Assembly: GCA_946894095.1 (NCBI GenBank)
Contig: OX335649.1
Location: 18,990,001 to 19,054,000 of the forward strand
Direction of reading: 5' to 3'
DNA: 64,000 bases
Source: Incurvaria masculella
Lineage: Eukaryota; Arthropoda; Insecta; Lepidoptera; Incurvariidae
In this document: positions 9,201 through 19,700 of the stretch, in pieces
How the letters are laid out: every line of letters begins with the position of its first letter
How positions within the stretch are numbered: position 1 is the stretch's first letter
Notes under the pieces: generated by a model
What the model was told of the DNA's origin: nothing
Seen by the model: the letters and a program-made list of their open reading frames with translations, nothing else
Database searches by the model: none
Position numbers and translations under genes: made by a program

Positions 9201-12200
9201 AAAGCCAAAATAAAAAATGTTTCTAAGCGAGACATTAGAATGATAATTTATCAATATACACTTACCGCTTACGTTGTGGGAGTTCACGCGTTTAAAAGTT
9301 TTTCAAACCAGTTTAAGGCTTGAATTTGAATGGCAAGGACTAACTTTCATAAATCTAACTCGTGAAATGGTTCCATGGCAAGGTTTTCCAATCATCATGT
9401 TTGCATAAACGTGCTTATAATGCAAACTAAAAATATAAAGGTTTCGCTTACGGTCGTTCTAGGATCCTATGTCACCTTAAGTTTGCCGTGAACTAATAAA
9501 GCCCTCGCAGTTAATATTGAGTGATTTCGAATGAGATTCGTTAGCTCACTAGACCGCATTTTCCATTAGTCCATGAAATGCACTTCTGCATGTATGAGCC
9601 TCGGCAATTTGTTACATATATGTATATTCACTTTTTTTTAAGTTCCCGCAATATTATTTTGCCTACTTGACTTTTTGTTATTCCAAAGTTATATGGTCGA
9701 TTTTGTCTCCAAGGACATTCTCCGTAGATCTGCCTCTTGTTATGGCTGTTATTTATTATTTAAATGGCAATTATTTATAATAAAGAATTTATGATTTCGA
9801 CTGGAAGGGTTTTTTCCCTGCCTTTGGATAAGGCGAAGTACATTTGTTCATGGCCCACAAGTTAACCCAAGGCGTAACTTTAACTGAAGCTTATCGCCAT
9901 AATTGCCAGTTTAAGTTCTAGCCCTTGCTGAATAAATGCAATGCGGAAAATACCATAATTCACACTTTATACGTATGTGTATGTATATTAACTTACTGGG
10001 TGCAAATACAACGCCGTTTCCAAGCATATCCCTAAATAACTCGTGTAAATCATCTTTCTTGAGGCAGGTCTTGAGAACGAACTCGATATCCACGGGATCC
10101 ACCATCACTGCAAGCATCATAATAACGCTACTTTATTTGATTAATTTTAAAATTCAAATTTTGTTTCTTATGTATCACTTTTGGGACTTTGTATGTGATA
10201 CCCTTGACACAGCAATGGGATCGCATTAGTTGTGCGTGCCTGGATAATTAGATACTTTTGATATCGTGTACCCAACACGATATAAAAAGTACAGTCGGAC
10301 CAAGAACGTCCAAAATTAATGGACGCGAGATGTTCATAGTTCGCTACGAGTTGAAGCGTTGTCATAACAAAAAATAAACTTTATTTTGTCTGTCCAGCAT
10401 TCGGCTGTCCAGCTTTTATCATAGTATAACAGCTGGACAGCCGAATGCTGGTCGCATTTCTAAACCAATTCTCGTTATTTTTTGTGAGCAGGTTTGATCA
10501 GGACAGGACAGGTTACGTATTTAATACAGTGAGAAAAGTACAAGAAATATAATAGGATTATGTGACCTAACATAGATGGCTAATACCACACAACTACCGC
10601 TATGATATTAGCCCAATACACCACATTCCCGAAGGAATTAGGTGCCATACCAGGACCTTCCCTTTATGAGCACGGCTACATTGAACTGGATACAAAGCAC
10701 GGACAATTTTTCATAATTGCCGCTTCGACGATCTTTTCATCCAATGCGATGGTACCAACACGGGGGGGCTTAAACCCTACCACCTAGTAGGGAAAGGGGA
10801 CCTACAGTTTTACATGGATTCCGAACAATGAAGCATCTCGCATTCGTGACGAAATGCACTTAACGAACTCGGAAAGAGAAAGACATGCATGTCGGAATTG
10901 AACCCAGGCCTCTGGAACGCTAGGCTAGTCCCCGCGCCACTAGGCCACGAGCATTTTAGTCAGTTTTAAGCTATAGATGCAAAGACTAGTCGAGCCACTC
11001 GTAATGTTTCAATATTTTCAGAGTGCGGCAACACGATTGACGGGCGTGTCTCTAAGTCCATTCCTAAGTCCCATTTAACTGTTCATTTGCTTTATGTAAT
11101 TTAATTGAGACGCTATCATAAGACTAGTTGTCAATCTTTTTTTTAAACTACGACCAGTCTGGCCCATGGAATATTTAAGTATAGGTATAATTAAGTTTCG
11201 AAATAATACACTTTGCCACAGTAAACAAAGGGCATTCTGCCATAGATTAGAAAATTCCACGGACTCTACCATAGAGTACTCAAATTAAGAGAACTCTGTA
11301 AAGATTTCTTGTCCATAAATATACAAGTCTCAAATCACGTCCCCGAATTTGTGCTTGCATCAACGCAGAGAATTAGCATTTGCACAAAGTATAATATGGA
11401 ACCTTCACTATAACAGCACCGAGTTTAGTACATTCGAGTTTAAGATAACTCACCAAAGTAAAGATGAGGTCCAAGCCAACCCTTTGATAAAGAGCCGTTT
11501 TTCAGGGCCTCATAGCTGACGTTCGTCATTTCTTTCATTATATCTGTAAACATACTTGTACTGTCATGTTCATAAATGGTAAGTCATATATATCGTCAAG
11601 ATAAAAGCTAGCTCGGCAACTTTTTCGAGCTTTCCAAATTAAACGATCAAATAAAATAAGCAATTGATTAAATACTTTTTCTCAAAAACTATTTTTATAG
11701 ACATAGTTTATAATAGATAAGTCCATAAAATTGACGAAATAAATTAAAATAAAAAAAAACATACTCGAGATGTTTTTGACACAACAATTGACTAACCTAA
11801 ACTAAAATACTTCCATGCTAAAAACCCTAAAAACCGGCCATGTGCTAGTCGGACTCGCACACGAAGGGTTCTGTACCATCTTTCAAGATTTTTTAAAAAT
11901 ATCGCGTATTTTGTACCGGGCGCCCTTTATTTTTTAATATTTTTAATTGCACCCATTTGTTGTTATAGCGGCAGAATACACATTCTGTGAAAATTTCAGC
12001 TACCTACCTATTACGGTTCATGAGATACAGCCCTTTGACGGACGGACGGACGGACGGATGGACGAACAGCGGAGGCTTAGTAATAGGGTTCCGTTGGCAC
12101 CCTTTGGGTACGGAACTTGAGTGAAAATGATCCTTTATTTTTATGAAAAATACGTTTCACTTACGTTCCGTGTCTCCTACGAATTTGTGGAGTTGTCCGA

Positions 12201-12318
12201 ATATGGGAATACTTTTCGGGCCGGGGATCCTCTTAGCTAGCTGGTACATCCGACGCCGCCGATAGCGGAACAGCGAGAACCACACTGCCACCGATATCGC
12301 TAACAAAGTCAGGAACAT
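6212..12318 (-). CDS. Cytochrome P450, CYP4 clan (gene A), exons 1-7 only
   Basis: Membrane-bound microsomal monooxygenase by family. Exons on the minus strand are 12318-12165, 11543-11454, 10107-9997, 8569-8384, 8061-7865, 7365-7296 and 6413-6212. All have GT-AG borders and consistent phases, giving 336 residues. The start MFLTLLAISVAVWFSLF is an N-terminal membrane anchor. It is followed by basic RYRRRR and the proline hinge RIPGP. The C-helix motif is W122-RTR-R126. The I-helix motif is A308-GTDT-S313. The exons carrying the ExxR motif, PERF and the haem cysteine (8-10) are absent down to base 1. That region is full of transposons, so the gene is either 3'-truncated or continues beyond the edge. 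Exon 7 is notably GC-rich at third positions. CYP340-like is possible. Confidence 0.85.
6440..6960 (-). repeat. diverged tRNA-headed SINE copies (two pieces)
   Basis: Two degenerate minus-strand copies of the shared SINE body (CTGGACAT..ATGGCTA at 6445 and near 6623). The second ends in a tRNA-like head with a box B-like GGGTTCAATTTC. They lie in intron 6 of gene A. Confidence 0.5.
7082..7137. repeat. 27-bp tandem duplication
   Basis: ATTTCTTGTAACAACCT is repeated twice with a 27-bp period in intron 6 of gene A. Confidence 0.6.
7414..7529. mobile_element. small hairpin MITE
   Basis: The arms AAAACTGTAACCCG..TACTAAAAGG and their complement (ending GGGTTACAGTTTT) form a stem with an inner GCTGTTTGAT/ATCAAACAGC stem. 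It lies in intron 5 of gene A, just upstream of exon 6. No coding capacity. Confidence 0.6.
8103..8240 (+). repeat. SINE body fragment
   Basis: Matches the common SINE body (GGTCGAAGCGGCAA, CATCCAGTTCAATGTA, CACCTAATTCCTTCGG) without a head. It lies in intron 4 of gene A, close upstream of exon 5. Confidence 0.6.
8879..9480. mobile_element. 594-bp MITE with TTAA target duplication
   Basis: TTAA flanks both ends (8879-8882 and 9477-9480). The terminal inverted repeats are GGGGACACAGGACCCTACAA and GGTGACATAGGATCCTAGAA, followed by ACGACC on both sides. The inverted similarity continues to the centre, including AACTCCCACAAC near 9003 and its complement near 9275. TTAA duplication is typical of piggyBac-like elements. 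It has no transposase and sits in intron 3 of gene A. Confidence 0.72.
9481..9996. other. remainder of gene A intron 3, unannotated
   Basis: AT-rich with no recognised repeat or coding signal. Confidence 0.4.
10394..10451. repeat. perfect 21-bp stem-loop
   Basis: CCAGCATTCGGCTGTCCAGC plus T (10394-10414) is exactly complementary to 10431-10451, with a 16-nt loop. It lies in intron 2 of gene A. It may be a MITE core or a hairpin RNA. Confidence 0.7.
10555..10955 (-). repeat. tRNA-headed SINE
   Basis: The minus-strand start is GTGGCCTAGTGGCGCGGGGA (box A), followed by GGGTTCAATTCC (box B). The body is the same one found behind the 5S-like head at 4745-5137. It lies in intron 2 of gene A. Confidence 0.7.
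11831..12118 (+). repeat. interspersed repeat family R (CCGGCC...GGTACGGAAC), copy 1
   Basis: It runs from an AACCGGCC-type start through GTCGGACTCGCACACGAAGG and a (GGAC)n tetranucleotide run at about 12037-12060 to TTTGGGTACGGAAC. I recognise it as a very common lepidopteran repeat of unsettled class. It lies in intron 1 of gene A. At least nine whole or partial copies are in the window. Confidence 0.65.
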
Positions 12319-12424
12319 TTTAATTAATATAACTTTAATATTTTGTGCTAATACAGGAATTTCTCAAGAGACGTCTCTTTGCGTAAGCTTTATGCACTCA
12401 AAGTAAAGAATTAAGTGGATCGCT

Positions 12425-12440
12425 CACCAATATATAGCAC
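12425..12440 (-). promoter_or_regulatory. possible TATA box of gene A
   Basis: On the minus strand TATATA occurs about 115 bp upstream of the gene A start codon (12318). The spacing would allow a short 5' untranslated region. This is weak evidence in an AT-rich region. Confidence 0.25.
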
Positions 12441-12668
12441 ACAGGTTTATCGTCACAAATCTCGATCGTCTTAACAGGTTTTATGTAAGCATGATGCACA
12501 AATGATACAGGATAAATATGCATTCAGTTATTGTTGTTTTCAATAACTTCAATTTTAGCATAAAATTATTGCGAATGTTAAAATGTTACCGTATCAAGTT
12601 TATGAGGATATCATTATTATTCAATTTGATATGTTAAATATTATGTAAGTACACTTTTTCATACTACG

Positions 12669-12752
12669 CAGGCACGTCGCTGATTTCAAGGAATGTGATA
12701 TGTACGTATGTACATATAATCGACCGTGAAGCAAGGACACATTAATTGTTAT
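12669..12752 (-). repeat. fragment of the repeat seen at 36450 and 36853
   Basis: CGACCGTGAAGCAAGGACAC and CAAGGAATGTGA match, in reverse complement, the two ~165-bp direct repeats at 36450-36614 and 36853-37019. Confidence 0.6.
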
Positions 12753-12838
12753 TTCGTCTTCGTTTCTCTGCACAAAGTATTTGTTTTTTAAATTATTTTT
12801 ATATTTATTATTATGAAATTGTAAATAGTTTGCCAGTA

Positions 12839-13496
12839 CTGTCACTGAGTCGTATTCACTACGTATAATATTCACAACGTATAATAGTATTTTTTTCCAA
12901 AAAATTAAAACCATGCATATCGTATAATATTCACAACGTATAATGTTATACGTTGTGCATGAGTTTAAAAATAAAATAAACTCTTTGCATCATGCAGAAC
13001 GTATAATAGTCACAACGTATAATATTCCTAACATGAATTCACAAAAAAAGAAAACCATGCAGAACGTATAATATGCCAAGAAGCACTGCATAAAGCGCCC
13101 TAACATCGATACATTTAAGGCTGAAATTGCTACGAATCGATATCTGTTGAAGAGTAACAATTTGCTACAACGCTAATTGAGACGGTCGAAAAGTCGCGTG
13201 CGAGTATAATCTTTAATCTTATATCGATAAGGGCGCTTATCGTATGAAATATTTTAGGATTATATGATATGCATGGTTTTCTTTTTTTGTTAAATAAAGA
13301 TCATAACATTATACGTTGTGACTATTATACGTTATGCATGGAGAAATAAGTAATTTAATTTTTTGGACTTCTTCATGCACTACGTATAAGATTATACGAT
13401 CTGCCGATTATACGTTGTGCATGGTTTTAAAATTCTGTTAAAATATGACATTATACGATCTGCATATTATACGTTATGCCGTTCCCCCCTGTCACT
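12839..13496. mobile_element. 642-bp ACGTATAAT-rich foldback element, copy 1
   Basis: The element (12847-13488) is flanked by the exact 8-bp duplication CTGTCACT. It starts GAGTCGTATTCACTACG and ends CGTTATGCCGTTCCCCC. At least a dozen copies of ACGTATAAT are arranged as inverted subterminal arrays, and inner arms AAGCGCCCTWA..ATCGATA mirror each other. The 8-bp duplication fits hAT-like or other 8-bp-duplicating DNA transposons. Terminal inverted repeats are poor, and no transposase is coded. Confidence 0.8.
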
Positions 13497-13869
13497 TACT
13501 TAAATAGGCTAGACTTAAAATCAGCGACTAACATCTGTTATGTAGTCACATGCTGCGTCTAGACTTTTTGTTGCACCTTGTTAATTTAATTTAGGCTATG
13601 TACAAGTATATACATGTAATTGTATTTATAGTAATTAAGTTATTTTTTCTTTTGTATAAATGTTATAGTTTTAATCAGCTTATTTGTGTATAGTTTGTAA
13701 AGTTTGTCACATGATTTTTCTAGATGCAATAATAAACGTTTCTTATTCTTATTCTTATTCTTAAATAAAGTAATTTTCAAGGCGCGGGAAAGTCATGGGG
13801 CCATGATTTCTGTGGTTTTATTTTCTAATGTTAGCAAATAAAATTAATTAAATGAATATTTTTTTATAT
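13497..13869. other. unannotated, with (TTATTC)n microsatellite
   Basis: A TTATTC run lies near 13740-13762. It may be the 3' tail of a decayed retroelement, since CAATAATAAACGTTTC precedes it. No gene is seen. Confidence 0.4.
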
Positions 13870-14215
13870 TCATCGCTTCGTTCAGCATTTGATATGGTTG
13901 TATTGGGTTCAAATCCCCGCCCCGTTTATGAACCACTTTCTTTCTTTTACAGAATTGGATAGATTAATTTCGTTACAAATGCGAGTTTGTTTAACCATCC
14001 ATGTAAAACTGTAGATGCCCTTTCCCTACTAGTTAATAGGGTTAAGCCCGCCCGGATTGGTACCATCGCATAAGATGAAATTACCTATGTTCGAAACGGC
14101 AATGATAAATTGTCCGTCTTTTTTATACAGTTCAATGTATCCGTGGCCATAAATGGAAGAGTCTTATATGTCATCTAATTCCTTCGGGAATGAGGGTGAC
14201 AGCGGGTAGAGGCGG
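13870..14215 (+). repeat. tRNA-headed SINE
   Basis: Box B GGGTTCAAATCCC lies near 13904-13916. The shared SINE body follows: AGGGTTAAGCCCGCCCGG, TTGGTACCATCGCAT, CAGTTCAATGTA and CTAATTCCTTCGGGAATG. Confidence 0.6.
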
Positions 14216-14254
14216 AGTTCAGAAGGCACAGCGGAGGTTCCGTAATTCGTTTAA

Positions 14255-14314
14255 ATCTTAAACGATGGTACGGAACCCTTGGTGAGCGAGTCCGACTCGC
14301 ACTTGGCCGGTTTT
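14255..14314 (-). repeat. family R fragment
   Basis: The terminal ~60 bp of the repeat: CGATGGTACGGAACCC, then GAGTCCGACTCGCACTTGGC and CGG. Confidence 0.6.
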
Positions 14315-15012
14315 TGTGTTTACACTGAAAAAAATATATGTGCAACGGTTTACTTTTTAGTAACACAATTAAACTTCAGTCATTTAATAGAAAAGTATTT
14401 CTCATTACTATTAATGTATTACGGTAACTATTTATAAATGAGGCAACACAGTTTATATTAAACAGTTATTACAACCGATTGAACAGTACCGCTTGGTAAA
14501 AATAGCATGTGTGACAGATCAGATGATTTTGAAACGGTTATCTTAACTTAACGAGCCCGCGCAGTAAGGAACATACCGGACCAACGGCTCGCCAGTATCT
14601 ACAACTGTCTTACGATGACAAGTCGTGCCCAACATCCTTTTAATGAATAAAAGTATTCAGTGAACAAAAAAACACTTGTTAGGTTTGCCGGTCCGAAGAA
14701 CACTCCTGAGTGACTCTATTGCCAGTAAGCTTAGAACAGGCAAAAACGTTTCACTGAATATAAGACTTAAGAAAGAATGGAAAATATATTTAAGCGAGAA
14801 ACAGATTTAACACAGTTAGGGAAACATTAAGAGAAAACAATTGTTGCAAAAAGTTAAAAAAACATTTGAAATATGCGGTAACATTTAATGTTTAACACAA
14901 ATTAAAGTAACCGATTAACTTAGTTGCCTATGTTTTAACATTGCAAGAAGGTTCTTATTGTCGGAACAACAGTATTATAATTAACCAAAATTAACACAGA
15001 ATTAAATTGTTG
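14315..15012. other. unannotated, probable 5' part of the LINE remnant
   Basis: AT-rich with no coding signal in any frame. It precedes the LINE frame at 15013. Confidence 0.35.
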
Positions 15013-16500
15013 TTACCTAGATGATGGCACATTAGCTGGTGATGCAGATACAGTTTTAAGTGACCTTAAACGTACAATGGCGGAGTTTAAATTATTACGT
15101 TTAGAGGTCAATCCAAGTAAATGTGAGCTTTTCTTCTGCTCGTCTACAAATTCTGAGGTGTTGACAAAATTTGATATTATTTTGCCAGGCGTTAGATCCA
15201 TTGGAATCATTGCTCGGTGCACCAATCACGTTCGAAGCTGGTCACAATATCCTAGAGGAAAAACTAGATGCTCTAACCAGAATGTTTACAAAACTTTCAG
15301 GTACATGCACACATGTTGCCTATTACCTTCTTAAACACTGTTTTTGTATACCCAAATTGACTTTTATCATTCGAACAGCGCCTATTTGGAAATATCCAAA
15401 CTTTGTAAAATCTATCGATAACTTAACCAAAAATTGTCTGAACAAAATTATTAATATCGACGTGGGATTTTCACACTGGAGGCAGGCTTCCCTTCCAGTA
15501 AGATATGGTGGGATCGGCATCCGAAGTCTAAGCGATATTGCGCTCCCAGCTTTCCTAGCTTTCACGCATGGGGTTTCAGAATTAATCTCTATCATACTAC
15601 CAAACTTTGGAGGACATTCTGAAATTTATTATGTGTTGGAAGCAAAGAACGACTGGGAAGCTATGTGTCCAAACGCCATTCCGCCAGAAATTCTAAACGC
15701 ACAGCGTAAATGGGATGACATCAATATTAAACGCATAATATCTTCTATAACGTTTGATAGTCCTATAGAAGTGTCACGTTTTCGGGAAGCAAGTGAATAT
15801 GAATCTGGTAGTTGGCTTCAGGTTCTTCCCTCAACTCATTTAGGCACCCTGCTCGAAGATAACACCTTCCGCATATCAATAGCTTTGCGTTTGGGTTGCG
15901 ATATTGTTCATCCACACATTTGCGTTTGCGGTTTACAAGTGGACTCATAAGCTAGCCATGGTCTTAGTTGTACTAAGAGCGCTGGCAGGTTTTTTAGGCA
16001 TAACGTCATTAACGACATTTTAAAACGCGCACTCTGTTCTGTAGGTGCACCATCTATCCGAGAACCGAATGTTAGTCGTGACGATGGGAAACGGGCTGAC
16101 GGAATGACCGTGACAACATGGGCCGAGGCTAGGTGTCTCATTTGGGACGCGACTTGCGTCGATACTCTTGCCAACACCTACTTGAGTGCTTCTTCAAAAA
16201 AGGCAGGATCAGCCTCAGAGACAGCCGCTCGGGCAAAAAATAACAAATAAAAGCAGATAAAAGAACGTTATCTATTTCCACATTTCGCAATAGAAACTCT
16301 AGGCCCGCTTTGATCTGAAGCCAAAATATTTTTAAAGGACTTAGGTAAGCGGTTGCGTGAGTCATCCGGTGACAACTCTGCTTACCTCTTACAGCGTCTC
16401 AGTCTCGCCGTGCAAAGAGGTAATGCTGCGTCATGGGAACGATCCCGCCGTCGACTTCGTTGCAGGAATTTTTTTACTTGCCTGGATATTAGTCTTTATT
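15013..16500 (+). pseudogene. LINE remnant: end of reverse transcriptase plus C-terminal nuclease-like region
   Basis: The reading begins CYLDDGTLAGDAD, a YxDD reverse transcriptase catalytic motif, and continues as a thumb-like region. A frame shift near 15190 moves into a 259-codon frame up to 15950. Beyond its stop the protein continues in another frame with DGKRADGMTV...LIWDATCVDT, which looks like the restriction-like endonuclease seen in R2-like LINE proteins. Further stops follow. The upstream finger/palm half is missing. This is a dead, 5'-truncated copy that occupies the place where exons 1-4 of gene B would be expected. Confidence 0.65.
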
Positions 16501-16723
16501 TAAGTTCTGTTTGATATTTTAGATTTAAGTTTTCATTTGATTTGGATTGTATTTGTGTGAAAAATAACAGTTACATTCATTTCATTATTTTTTTCAGTGT
16601 ATGGTATTTATATTAGCTTAAACTTTAATATTTACGATGTAAGCAAGCATTTACTCAAATGTAATAATCTTATGAACTCTATTCAATTGTAATTCGTTTT
16701 TTTTGTATGTTTTTCAAATACAG

Positions 16724-19700
16724 AAACCGTATTGGGAATAAAAATAAGGGCGCAAACTACGTCCAGTCCACCATTTCTCCAAAGTATGACTAACATTTTC
16801 AACACGACTTGCGAAAGAGTTTTTCACATATGGCTACACAGTAACTTCATCTTCAGAAACTTAGCGAACTACAAAACATACCAGAAACACCTTAATTTTA
16901 TCAACAACTTCACTGACAACGTAAGTGGCCTGAATATTTAGGAACTGTTTTAATCTTTTCCGGTCAATTTTTGGTTCACCCACCTATTGAAAATAGGCAA
17001 ACATCACAACTAACGTGTTATAATTACTTTTTCTTTTCAATGTGTTATTAATAACATTGGCCGATTGATTAATGTGGTCATGTAGTCATCAAATATAGAA
17101 ACAATTAAAGAAAACATATTACATTTCAGGTAATAAGACAAAAACGAGATGAAATCAGGAAGGATTATTTGACGAATACTGAAGTAGACCAAGTGCATGG
17201 TAAGATTCAATTTCTTCAATTTATTCTTGTATGCTACGAGAGATATCATTTACATTAATAATAAAAATAAGCGGACCCCGAATTAAGCCTTTCGGTATAC
17301 CCATTATTACTGCTTCTTTCTCTAATTTCGCACCATTAACTTCACATATTTGAGTGCAGAGTAGCAATTATTTTCCTCTACTACCATAATATTCTAATGT
17401 TAGAAGTAATATATTATGATTAACACTGTAATTTACAACCTTTAACACAAATTTGAGCACCTCAGAAAAAGTTCCTTGATTTAAACAGTGATTTCTTATT
17501 TGTATTCAATATATATATATATAATAAACTATTCAAAGGAGATTTAATTAGTCTTTAATTAAAATCTGTCTGACTTCCGAAAATGTTATAGGTTCGAATA
17601 TGACTGCTTCTGGGTTTTTCTCACTGAACAAATAAAAAAAACGGATTCTGCAGCGACAACTGAATTTAATGAAATGGTTACATGATGTAATTCTAAGCAG
17701 AAATAATTATTAAAACGCACTACAACATTGTCAATGTTGTCCGTACAGTGCCCCTTTCCCTCGAAAATTCGATGTGTTAGGCAAATGTTATGTGCTGACC
17801 TAAGATAGCAGCCATCCATGTTTAGATCTAGCAAAACTGAAATTTGACCTCAGAATTAAAAGACTACAAGCTGAGGTCCTTTTTGGACCACCTGATCGAG
17901 AGTTCGAGCAAGAGCACCTCCTTCACCAACCTGGAGCTGCGTGACGAGGTGATGACCCTGATGGTGGCCGGCACCGACACCTCGGCTGTGGCCATGTCCT
18001 TCACATTGCTACTGCTCGGCAAACACCAGGATATCCAGGAGAAAGTTTACCAGGAGTGAGCTCAATTGTTTTCATCTCGGCGCCGTGGAAACATTTAGAT
18101 GACAATATTACATGGAAAACATTAGCAGCGTCGTATGGTTTCAAATAAAAAGGACATAGTGTAGAAAAAATCATGATAGAGGCATAACATATTTTATTTG
18201 GATAGAAGGATGTAGGTAACATAAAAATATTTAAGTATTCTCTCATGTATCCATATGTATCACGTTGGGTCACATATGTAATTTTTTTACGATAATGTAA
18301 ATATTACGATAAAGTTAACACTGAGCAAAACTATTACCACACCTTGAGACGACCCTACCCCTATACTACTTATTTATCTTACAAATCAACCTGTCTGCTA
18401 GCTAACTTATATCAAGTCTCGCATAGCCCATACTTAGAAAGGTCTAGTGCTGCTACTTAATCAACTAATATCTGAAATTGGCCAAAGTTATTAACATGTG
18501 ATCGTCTAGTAAGTTATGGGCCATGGAGATTTGAACTAATGGTCACTCCTTGGCCGCCATTCCGTCTGTTAGACTTCTTCAGTGTGATTAAAGGGATATA
18601 AATTGAATAAAATTTGGAGTACAAGAATATATCAATTTAGAATGGACGTTTCTACCTGCCGCCACGTAGAGGCGAGAGACTATGGGCAGGCTCCTAATGT
18701 CATGTCTGTCATCGGCCGAGTCATGTCAGCTATCTTAGGTCTAAGACATTTGACTTCCTGATACTAGCTACAAGCCTACACAGTTATACAAAGCAAGACC
18801 TTATGCTAACTTAGGTACTAGAATTATTCTATGTTTCCTTGGGGCCCCTGTCGACTTTAGCTAAAGAGTCCTCGTAAGTGCGGGAAAACACATGCAGCGC
18901 GAGTCCGCGTTCTCTCGTGAACACATTTGCCGTTGCTTACAAAAACGTAAAGGGAATTTGTCCTGATGAATTCACTGGAAAATTGGCGGAATCAATCCCC
19001 AAAACGGACAAGGCCGTGGGAAAATCATACACAACCACTCTGGAAAATCCGTCGAAAATCCCGTTATGGGAACCTTGAGCAAAATTGGCGGTATCCGATC
19101 ACAACCGGGTAAGACCGGTGGAAATTCTACACATCCGCTCAGGAAAATCCGTCGAAAATCCCGTTATGGGAACCTTGAGCAAAATTGGCGGTATCCGATC
19201 ACAACCGGGAAGACCGGTGGAAATTCTACACGCCGCTCAGTAAAACGCCGTCAAAACCGTCCGTAATCGAAATTCAAATTCCGTACCGAAATTTAGAGCG
19301 TCACGCGAATGCACCCAATTAAGCACCTTTTTACGTCAACGCGCGACGGTAATTTATCCGGTTACATCAATGATATCTTTCAAGTAATAAACAGTGTAAC
19401 GAAGAGAGCACTCATCCTCTGCAATCTGCTTGCAACACGATCCCGCCACCTCGTACAGTTGTAGATGTCCTGAGTCGTATTCACTACGTATAATATTCAC
19501 AACGTATAATCTTATTTTTTTCCAAAAAATTAAAACCATGCATAACGTATAATAGTCACAACGTATAATGTTATACGTTGTGCATGAGTTTAAAAATAAA
19601 ATAAACTCTTTGCATCATGCAGAACGTATAATAGTCACAACGTATAATATTCCTAACATGAATTCACAAAAAAAGAAAACCATGCAGAACGTATAATATG

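Noticed and set aside
15323..15595. 90-codon minus-strand frame
   Set aside because: Antisense shadow of the LINE frame at 15171-15950.
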